Source of the DNA: Conidiobolus incongruus B7586
Lineage: Eukaryota; Entomophthoromycota; Entomophthoromycetes; Entomophthorales; Conidiobolaceae
Length of the DNA: 18,555 nt
Direction of reading: 5' to 3'
Assembly (NCBI GenBank): GCA_000697335.1
Contig: JNEM01012964.1
Location: 1-18,555 of the forward strand
Within the stretch, counting starts at the first letter, position 1. Every line of letters begins with the position of its first letter. Shown here piece by piece: positions 8,505 to 16,834 of this stretch. Made by a program: the position numbers and the translations under genes. Below the pieces are notes generated by a model. The model made no database searches. It was not told the DNA's origin and worked only from the letters and a program-made list of their open reading frames with translations.

Positions 8505-10029
8505 TTAAGGTAATACAATATACTTTTGTAAATGCTCTGGAATTGCCGATTCTAAACCTTTCGATTGAAGCCATTTACGACCTAATAAAATTGTTAATAA
8601 TTATATTAAAAGTGTCGCTGTTATGAATTACTGAATAATCTCGATTGATAGCGATAAGCTCCATCACAAAGGACGGTCACGATAGTTTTACCTAAATAAT
8701 ATCAATATAATGAATTCATGATGATTGATTGTTAAATTACCTGGTCCCAATTGCTTAGCCATAGAGTAAGCGGCAGCTGCGTTCAGAGCTGAAGAAGCTC
8801 CTACATAAATACCGGAATCATCCAACAATCTGTATACCATCCTGATGGAATCTTCATCAGGGACTGTGAATGCATGATCGACCAAATCTACATCAGGTTT
8901 GAGATTTTCAGTTACACGACCTTGACCAATCCCTATTACATTGTTAGTATACTATAATATGAGAATCAATAGGAACAAGCTACCTTCAGTAATCGAAGAT
9001 CCACTCCTCTCAATCAATTTCCCACCACTCTGGAAGTAGCTCGTGAGGACAGAGCCTGGTGGATCAGCCAAAAAGCATTTAATTTCGGGGTTTTTAGTCT
9101 TCAAAAATCGAGTAATTCCGGCAAAGGTCCCACCAGTGCCAGTAGCACAAGTAAATCCATCGACTTTGCCGCCTGTCTGTTCCCAGATTTCTGGCCCGGT
9201 AGTCTCAATATGAGCTTGACGGTTCGCTACATTGTCGAATTGATTAGTCCACACCGCATTTTCCAAACGTTCAGCATGTCTTCTAGCTTGGTGATTGTAA
9301 TTCTCAGGATTTTCAAATGCTACAGCTGGGACTGGATACACTTCAGCGCCTAATCAAACTATTAGTTTTATTTAATAATTGATTCGTATGATTAATTTAC
9401 CTAACATTCTCAATAAATCAATTTTTTCTTGACTCTAACCCCAATTAATACAATGATAATATAAAAAATAATACAAATACCTGAGTGTTAGGCATATAAA
9501 TCACACACTTATAGCCCCTGTCTCTACACACATGAGCCAATCCAATACCTGTATTACCTGAATCACCCACCTTTATTAGTTCTAAATCCTCAACATTCCA
9601 AAATCACACTTACCAGCTGTTCCTTCTACAACAGTACCTCCAGGCTTAATCAAACCTACACAGTGTTAGCACCAGTTCCAAACACTAAATGTATTACACA
9701 CCTTTCTCTTCAGCGTCTTTTACCACGAAGAGTGCAGCTCTATCTTTAACACTCCCTCCAGGGTTCATAAATTCCGCTTTGGCTAAGATTTCGCATCCTG
9801 TTTCGTCACTTAAGGAATTGAGACGAATCTAAATTGGAGTTAGTATTGGACGGGTTAGATAATAAATGTAATTACTAGTGGTGTATTGCCAATAGCTCCG
9901 ACGAAACCTTTAGCAATCTAGTTACACACTGTTAATATTGGATGTAAGTGAATTTGCTAATGAAATTACTTTGGTTGATAATTGTCTAACTTGTAAATTA
10001 ATTAATTTTTGACTAGATTTTAATAACAT
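8505..10029 (-). CDS. cysB: Mitochondrial cysteine synthase (O-acetylserine sulfhydrylase), CysB type
   Basis: Ten exons (reverse): 10029-9970, 9917-9876, 9828-9702, 9655-9614, 9557-9481, 9434-9401, 9349-8984, 8932-8741, 8691-8632, 8581-8505, giving 1077 nt and 358 residues. The enzyme makes cysteine from O-acetylserine and sulfide using pyridoxal phosphate. The Schiff-base lysine is Lys62 in [17 protein letters not shown] (89-96) is the substrate loop, TGTGGT (197-202) is the cofactor phosphate cup, and Ser296/297 in GASSALN contacts the cofactor ring. Residues 1-20 (basic, no acid, ending RQLSTK) look like a mitochondrial presequence with an RxL|S-type cleavage site. The C-terminus [31 protein letters not shown] tail is the known fungal CysB ending and requires the last intron to be removed. 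Introns are 46-56 nt and several show CTAAC or TACTAAC branch points. Exon 6 is only 34 nt. No break was seen, so the enzyme should be active. Confidence 0.95.
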
Positions 10030-10078
10030 GATTTTAATTATAGAAATCAATGATAATGAAACCCAAGTATTGATAAAG

Positions 10079-10086
10079 TATTTATA
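10079..10086 (-). promoter_or_regulatory. TATA-like element upstream of cysB
   Basis: On the reverse strand CTATAAATAC places TATAAATA 50-57 bases before the cysteine synthase ATG. Position and sequence suit a core promoter, but the A/T background lowers its weight. Confidence 0.35.
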
Positions 10087-10419
10087 GTTGATTTATTAAT
10101 ATTAATTTATCCAAAACTATTAAATTCATCCAAAAATATTAAATCCATTCAAGAAATTATCGGATTCTAAAAATATATTGTAGGTATAATTCCTATTTTC
10201 AAAACTAACTCTAGTAAGAAATAAATCTACCAGTCACAATTGAATTATATCAGTATAACCTCAATACTGTAAATATCAAAGATCAGCATATATATATACG
10301 ATTATTTATCAAAAATTATTTTTTTCAAAACTTTCAATACTGAATATTTTTTGAATATTTTAGTATGAAAAATTTTGATGACTAATAATTCATTCCAAAT
10401 TGGTTAATTTTGCCAAAAT

Positions 10420-10429
10420 ATCACGTCAT
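10420..10429 (-). promoter_or_regulatory. Possible CYS3/MetR-type bZIP site upstream of cysB
   Basis: On the reverse strand the sequence reads ATGACGTGAT, matching nine of ten positions of the ATGRYRYCAT consensus known for the sulfur regulators CYS3/MetR. It lies about 390 bases before the start codon of a sulfur-assimilation gene. One imperfect site is only suggestive; a generic CRE/bZIP site is equally possible. Confidence 0.3.
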
Positions 10430-10937
10430 TGTTCCAAAGATGTCAATACTGTTAAGGGAAATATTTTAAAATGATGCAATATTAATAGCAATCACTTAAA
10501 GTTTATTATCAGATAATATATTATTAGAAAAAAAATTAAGAACATTCAAGAGCTAAATGATTGATTTCAAATATTTGAAGAAATATTAAATTCCGAATTT
10601 AATTATAAAAATTATAAATATAGAAATATTTTCCAATATCAATGTATATAATCGATTGTATTATTAATATTAATATATATACATCTTTGAAGCTACTCAT
10701 TCAAAATTTATCAAATTACAAATTTATTAACTTGAAGCTTTTTAAATAGCTAAAATTTATTTTGAGATTATAAAATAGAAATCAACTTCATTAGAAATAT
10801 GCGATTATTCAATTAGTAGAATCTTGATAATATATTTTCCAATTTTTATTATAAGGTTGGGGAAAATTCAAACAAAATTTTGAAACAATGGTTTATGATC
10901 AAAATATAAATAATTTAATTATCTCCTTTATTTTTTA

Positions 10938-11107
10938 TTATATTTTGCCATCTGCTGGGGAACTTGAACACACTATTGCAGGCACCGTTTTAATGTAATG
11001 TCTCAATCCCTCATTTAAGTATCTCCTCTAATAGGTTTAAATTTTGAGTTTTTTTTCCTGTGATGCATTCTTTCAATAGCTCAAACTCACAAATCATATG
11101 GGCTCAT
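10938..11107 (-). CDS. Candidate two-exon micro-ORF of 34 residues (doubtful)
   Basis: A patch richer in G and C than its surroundings (about 10945-11100) contains, on the reverse strand, ATG at 11107 and a 17-nt first exon (MSPYD). It ends at a strong GTGAGT donor (11090). A 65-nt intron closes at TTAGAG (11026). The second exon, 11025-10938, runs open to a stop and reads LRYLNEGLRHYIKTVPAIV at its start. Exons sum to 105 nt. The neighbouring acceptor at 11028 gives an early stop, and the CACAG acceptor within the intron gives a different 19-residue product. I recognise no family. It could be a small mitochondrial or membrane-peripheral protein, the remnant of a larger gene, or chance. Confidence 0.22.
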
Positions 11108-12219
11108 ATTTAGAGAATTGCTAGGTTATAATAGAATGCCCAGTTTTTGATTTTTAATAAGTTTTTAATAATAATAAGGGTCAGCATTGTAAAATTATAA
11201 TGAAAGATAATATATTTTTATATTAAAATTTTTAAAGTATTCAGTAATTTTTAATCTAAAAATGAAGTATGAATTATACTCTTCGTATTAACTTTTTTCA
11301 GATAGACACTTGTAAAATGAAATGCACATAATAACGATACCAATAACTAATAAGATTTTTCAATTGAATGGAAAAAATTTGGGAATTACCAATTGGATCA
11401 CCAGGCTATCCAACACTATTTGCTCAAATATTTCAAAGGAGTATATAGAAAGTGTAACTTTGATTTATAGTTATAACTTGATATAATAGCCTATTTTGTT
11501 GGCTATACTCTATGTGGTTTTCTTCAATAATTTTGTGGTGATCTTTATGATTTTGGACTTAAAAATAAAAGATACATTTGGTATTTTTATAGCATAATTG
11601 TAACTTTTTATTGAATATAGTTAATATAGGCTTGTGATTGATTTTAAGCATTTTTACATATTCCTTAAAGATATGAAAGGCTCCTTTTTTAATAATTTTT
11701 GAAATTTTAGAGAACATTTGGAGGCAGTAAAAAAAGTATACCAAATCTAGGCATATTTTTTATTTAAATTTACTCATTTTAAAATTTTTATTCCAAAATC
11801 TAGAAAGTCAAAGATATATAACTGCCTTGAAATGCTTTAACGGAGTTTTAATAAATATCTGTCGGTGTTTTGTTCACTAGTAATTTTATTTTAATATATT
11901 ATCATTACTTTGCAATATGATGCACAAGTAATGTAATTTATTTTTTGATTTTGCCTTTTTCATTATTTATTTGGTATATATTTTTGATATATATTCAATG
12001 ACTGAATATTACAATTACTACAATTTCCAAATTAAACTTGACAATATAGATTATATTTTTTAGATATAGTCAAAAATCTAATTTTCAACCTGATATTAAT
12101 ATGATAAGTTTGTTGACTTGATGTACAAATATTGAAAATTATTGAAACTATTGTTAATGAAAATTTGTACATTCGTTTCAATATTTATTATGCAATTTCG
12201 ATAATGAAAAATTTTATTA

Positions 12220-12237
12220 AATATATATATATATATA
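12220..12237. repeat. TA dinucleotide microsatellite
   Basis: About nine AT/TA units in a row lie 90 bases beyond the stop codon of the FMP25-like gene. This is a simple repeat, probably of variable length. Confidence 0.7.
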
Positions 12238-12328
12238 GTCAAATTGAGAACTATACCATTTTAATTCAAATTAAATCATAAATAAATTGCCTATTTAATT
12301 CCATTGATATTTTATTAATCATTAGAAT

Positions 12329-14120
12329 CTAATCAGATTTCATAAACATTCCGGAGGTATTCCATCCAGCAATGATTGCACCGTATACCGATTTCGTGTG
12401 GAATTTGCCATTGGGATCTTTAACACTTAACTTCTTAGCGAAAGGCAACTGGAGATGGATACCCTCAGAATTCTCCAAAATGCTGGGCAACAGAACAGGG
12501 TTAGGAGTGTTGGATCTCTTGTCATTACCCAATTGGCCTAAATGATTGCGACCGAGCGCGTAGACGGATCTGCCCCAATCGTTTCCGTTGCCACTCTGGT
12601 TGTCAATAACGAAAAAGCCGTGATTGTTCCCAAGTGAAATGCTAGTGAAGGTGAGACCCACGCGAGAGTTGGTTTTATCGTCCCAGTAGAATTTGTTGCT
12701 AAGTTGATTCACAATTTGGGCTTGAGTCTTGAAATGAATGTAGTGGCCGTGACCCAATTCACCAAATTGGCCAAATCCAAAGGTGAGGATTTGGTTGCCG
12801 GCGTTGATCAGGGAAGTGTCACCCCCGAGATGGATGGATTCGACACGTGTGTTGAGGTTAGGCAGTTCGATGGGCTCGTGAATAATGGCCTTGGACAATG
12901 TAAAGTCGCCCAAACCTAATTGCTAAAACATTATCAGTATTTTATCACGATTGCAATATTGTAATGCTTACACCTAAGTCATTCATTCCAAATCCAAACA
13001 ATCTATGAGTCTTGGATCCTACGATAGTGTGGTTGGAACCGCATGCTAATTTGTCGAATTTCAAAGTATCATCAAGGAATTTGGGCTCAACAAATTCGTA
13101 AACTTCAGTTTTTGATGTACCGGTCTGTCCAAAAGTTGTGCCTTCAGGGTCGGTAGCGAGTGTCAAAAGCCTACCGTTGGATGTAATGATCGCAATATGG
13201 TGATTGCCTGAAGCTAGTTGAGTGATTCTAAATTATTAATTAATCTCTTATTATATAAATTGTTTTAATGTAATTACTTTTCACCCCATCCCATCCCTGG
13301 CACCTTCAACTCGACGCAGTCCTCATTCTTGGGACTACTACTACCACCTAACCATCCCTTGCCACCGTCATCCTTCTTAGGAAGAGCATAAAGTTTTGTA
13401 TTATCACCTGGCATAACAAACAATTGACCAGAATTTGTTAATAGGATCACTTTATCATCTCTAAAATTTCCAATCAACACTTCTGAAATTATAAAATCAA
13501 TGAGATTTAATTTACGTGACTTCAACCTGTTTAACGTTCCAACCACTCAATGTACACTTGGGTTCATAACTCTCGGCCTTGGGTCCAAAGTAACCCAAAC
13601 CCCATTGATAAACGTCACCGTTAACGTCCACAGCCACTACCAAATTAATAAATCGACACCAAATCACAATTATCAATTACCTGCGTGAGTTTTTCCAACC
13701 TTCAAATCTCTTAGAGCACACCCTTCAAAGAACTTTAAAGCTTTTGGTAATTTGAAAAATTCTGTGGAATTATCCTCGGGCGAAACGAGTAAATGACTAA
13801 CAAAAATTAATATTTTAAAGGCGTGATATTATTTATAGTTACCTGTTATCTCCCCATAGGTAGACTTGAATATTATCACGAAATTTAGAGATTTGGTCTC
13901 TCTGTAACCTAATAGGATCTTTTTGATTGTCTAACTTAATGGTATCGTTTTGAGATAATAGTAGATTAGCACTTGTAGCTGTAACAGCAATACCTAAACC
14001 CCAGTACCATAACTTAGTGCTAGAGCTTTTGTTGACGAATTTAGCATTAGACATAAATCTAAGAGCATTATAAAACTTTGGAGCCCTTGTTAAAATTCTT
14101 TTTGTTATTAATTGACTCAT
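12329..14120 (-). CDS. FMP25: Mitochondrial RCC1-repeat protein, FMP25-like
   Basis: Six exons (reverse): 14120-13843, 13796-13681, 13636-13516, 13460-13278, 13227-12972, 12922-12329, giving 1548 nt and 515 residues. Residues 1-36 are basic and Ser/Thr-rich without acids (mitochondrial presequence). Residues 37-56 (LWYWGLGIAVTATSANLLLS) form one membrane span. The rest is a seven-bladed RCC1-type propeller: YLWGDN (near 87), VYQWGLG, GNHHIAIITSNGRLL, CGSNHTIVG with FGFGMNDLGQLGLGD, GGDTSLINAGNQILTFGFG, then LGNNHGFF and YALGRNHLGQLGNDK. This order matches yeast Fmp25, reported to be needed for cytochrome bc1 complex assembly in the inner membrane; human RCC1L is a cousin. A basic/Gly loop (KKDDGGKGWLGGSSSPKNED) interrupts blade three. 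Introns are 44-55 nt. For intron 3 only the second of two acceptors keeps the frame. Membership of the mitochondrial RCC1 family is firm; the bc1 role is by homology. Confidence 0.88.
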
Positions 14121-14682
14121 TATTATTTTCTTTTATTATATATTGAGTATATAATATTTTTCTATAATTATAATATTTGTATATATATTGGTTTTAATTT
14201 ATATTGAAAATTATTGATATCCAAATAGTTAAAAAAACATTAATAAATTGTTGGCATGATTTAATTTAAAAAATTTTGTGTTAAATTTGAGATCTTATCA
14301 AACTTTGAATCAAATTATTTAAATTTTGATCTTGTCAAAATTTATTTGGGACAATCATTGTATCAAAATAAAAATGATACTTATCTAAAATTTATAATTT
14401 ATGGACTATTAAAACTAATTATATTGTATTGTAATTTTAAAAACTTGAAATTAAAATATATATCTTCCAATCCATATTAATTTTTTATGTCAAATATTAT
14501 TAAAACTATTTGATAAATTTATCTTAATATAATCATACTTAAAATTGTATTATCATGAAAGTAACAGTCAACTATAACCAAAAGTTAATTAAATTATAAT
14601 AGCTACACATAACTCTTTTTTAATAATAATCCTAATAATAATAATACAAACATATACAAAAGATCATTTACAAACTATACTA
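14121..14682. other. Intergenic spacer with the FMP25 promoter and Atos-gene 3' end
   Basis: AT-rich sequence between two genes on the same strand. On the minus strand just beyond the stop at 14683 there are TGTAAATG and TGTATATG motifs resembling Pumilio/PUF sites, then a run of ATT/TAA triplets (14625-14645). No gene is visible. Confidence 0.4.
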
Positions 14683-16286
14683 CTACAGACATCCAACTTC
14701 GCCAAATCCCATTTCATCCCATTCCAAATCCGTTACCTTAGTATACTTCAAAGGGTCCGGGGGGTAGTCCACAGTTTTACACAATTTATCGCCACCATCA
14801 TCGGATGCTCGAGGATCGAATACCAGCCGAACAACGCCGTAGACCCAAAACTCCGTTGAGGAGCGGTGGCAGACGTGGAAATGGGCGCCGCTTTCGAGCC
14901 AGGGCTTGGATTTCATAGTAGTGGGGGTAGAGGTGTCGGTGTAGCGGTAGGATTTGTGGCGTAAAAAGGTTTTGGTGTTGTTGGGCATTTGGCTGAAGTC
15001 GTACGGGATTAATAGCACTTTGACGCAGGTGAGCTGAGGGTTTTGGATTGTGAATTGGAGCTGACCTTTGTCGGGTATTGCAAAGGGATCGAATAGCATC
15101 AGTGTGCCAACATACGGACTGCTGGGTGAGCTTGATCCACGTGCTTCGGGTGGATGGTCGTAATACTGAACTGGGAATGGGTAAGCTCTGTGTGGAGGAC
15201 AAGATAAATGCTTGGGACGACATTGGGGAGCTCCTAACACTCCGATTTGCACTTGAAACCCATCTATAGAATGTGAAGTCAAACTCGACATTCTTCCACG
15301 GAATAAGCTCTCTTCGTAACTGCCTACTAGTCGTCGATCCTCATGGGACGAAGACAGGGACAATGCTTGAGGTACAGCTGCCCCGTTAGTATGAGATTGA
15401 GACTGGTAGAACGAAGCGTAGGGACTCAATAGTGGTTGCGAATGTTTATGCTTCGCCTTCTGCACCGCATGCTGATTGTATCTCAAAGCTTGGCTCAAAG
15501 CACTCACCCTCACAGGTTCAATGACTTTATCAGTCATCTTCTCTGGCCAATGACAGCAACTCAACAATATCTTAAACCTTCTCTTGATAATTACTGCATC
15601 AAATTGGTGACAAACTGTAGGTTGGTTCAAGTGAGGTGGTGTAGATATTCGATATTCCAAATTATTGAACTCCTCGTTACTCAAAGGAACCCTCTTCACC
15701 TTATTATAAATCGATTGATATAATAATTTTAATTGAGTAGCTGATGTGGAAGTGGTAGAAGCTCTCAACGTCCTAAAATACAATATGAATAAAATAAAAA
15801 TAGGATAATGTTTGATAAACATACTTGGAAATTGGATGTATTGTAACACTCCAACTTTCTAAACAGTTGAAATCGTAGTCACTTTCCAAAGATAGGGATT
15901 GAGTTTGGTTGGAATAAAGTTCAACATTGAATTGTAAAGGTAAATTGGATGCAGATATGTAAGGTAGTAATAAAAACTATTTTAATAGTGGTTAATTTGA
16001 AATAATTTTAAATATTTATATATTCATATATTATGCAAAATGATAATTCTATATCCAAAAGGAATTTGTGTTAACAACGTTAAAAAATTTAAACATACCT
16101 TTACTCTATCCACTGTAAATGGTTGGTTAGGTAATCTATTCTTAAAAACTCCTAACAATGCACTACTTAAAAATTCGAGTAAGGATATTTCATATTCTAA
16201 AAATTTATTAATAATTTTAACCTGGATATACTTTTATTGGTAATACCTGAAAGCTTTTGTTTTATTGAAGAATCTGTCAAAGACAT
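14683..16286 (-). CDS. Atos (FAM214)-type protein
   Basis: Four exons (reverse): 16286-16247, 16196-16099, 15976-15825, 15772-14683, giving 1380 nt and 459 residues. ATG 16286 opens MSLTDSSIKQKLSEYEISLLEF, a helical start that only joins after splicing. The Atos-like domain lies at about 244-276 (RLVGSYEESLFRGRMSS, then GFQVQIGVLG). The second block at about 316-415 is SPYVGTLMLFD, KGQLQFTIQNPQ, VKVLLIPYDFSQMPNNTKTFLRHKSY and VYGVVRLVF. It matches the conserved C-terminal domain of animal FAM214/Atos and its fungal homologues, annotated as chromosome segregation during meiosis. An N-terminal region (47-130) carries CLESWSVTIHP and LYQSIYNKVKRVPL. A His/Ser-rich linker lies between (about 190-240). 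Animal Atos proteins act as transcription regulators; the fungal role is poorly defined. Introns are 50, 122 and 52 nt. Confidence 0.85.
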
Positions 16287-16671
16287 GTAACGTTAAATAT
16301 GTTTGTATTATATCAAATTTAAAAAAAGTTTATATTTTTTTGATAATTTTAGTGATCTAATAAATTTTTAGTTTTTTTTTCTAAATTTTGATAGTTTAAA
16401 TAACTAATAATAAAATAATAAAATATATATTTGAATTCTTTTTAGTTTTATCACTAGAGAATTCAAATTATTAATCAATTGAAAAATATTTTAATAATAA
16501 AATTCTAAGAATTGACTCAACTATTACTATTAATAACTTGTGCTGAGTGGAAAAAAGTAAATTTAACAAATTTACACCAATACAATATCCTAAGCTTAAC
16601 AAGAATTACAATAAAAATACAAATTAACAATAAAAGCACAAAGCTCAACAAGCAACTAAACACTGATAAAC

Positions 16672-16679
16672 TATTTATA
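16672..16679 (-). promoter_or_regulatory. Possible TATA box and T/G-rich leader of the Atos gene
   Basis: TATAAATA on the reverse strand lies about 390 bases before the ATG at 16286. Between about 16510 and 16660 the reverse strand is T- and G-rich with few A, a skew not shared by the deserts, which would fit promoter or leader DNA. Two open frames here, one per strand, lack ATG starts and are read as by-products. Confidence 0.3.
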
Positions 16680-16790
16680 TTACAGGAACAACAGATAACC
16701 TTATACACAAATCGTTTGCATTGATCATTAGTGACATTTTTTATGGAGAATTTCTAAACTGAACATCTTCATTATCAGATCACTTCTCGA

Positions 16791-16834
16791 CCAATCAAAT
16801 TATTTATAAGTTATTTTGACGATATCGCGATTGG
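16791..16834. promoter_or_regulatory. Pair of CCAAT boxes in opposite orientation
   Basis: CCAAT at 16791-16795 (+) and ATTGG at 16830-16834 (CCAAT on -) flank a GATATCGCGA core. Inverted CCAAT pairs are typical HAP-complex targets in fungi. They are about 520 bases upstream of the Atos start; no gene is seen to their right. Confidence 0.3.

Larger units (their letters stand above)
10087..12328. other. Long AT-rich intergenic region
   Basis: Apart from the candidate micro-gene at 10938-11107 and the bZIP-like site at 10420, this 2.2-kb region is AT-rich with no supported gene. A minus-strand frame at 11744-11559 encodes a Lys/Ile/Phe-rich peptide that simply mirrors the composition. A TA dinucleotide run lies at 12220-12237. 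Confidence 0.5.

Noticed and set aside
11559-11744. Minus-strand 61-residue Lys/Phe/Ile-rich frame
   Set aside because: Composition-driven; no similarity pattern and no promoter or intron signals.
12704-12919. Plus-strand frame opposite FMP25 exon 6
   Set aside because: A shadow of a well-supported coding exon on the other strand.
14798-15223. Second minus-strand frame of 141 residues inside the Atos gene, and plus-strand frames at 15078-15269 and 15436-15723
   Set aside because: The main frame carries the conserved Atos motifs; these are by-products of its GC-richer coding sequence.
16512-16724. Overlapping frames on both strands upstream of the Atos gene, one hydrophobic
   Set aside because: Neither starts with ATG at its listed position; the hydrophobic one follows from the T/G skew of the region, more likely promoter or leader.
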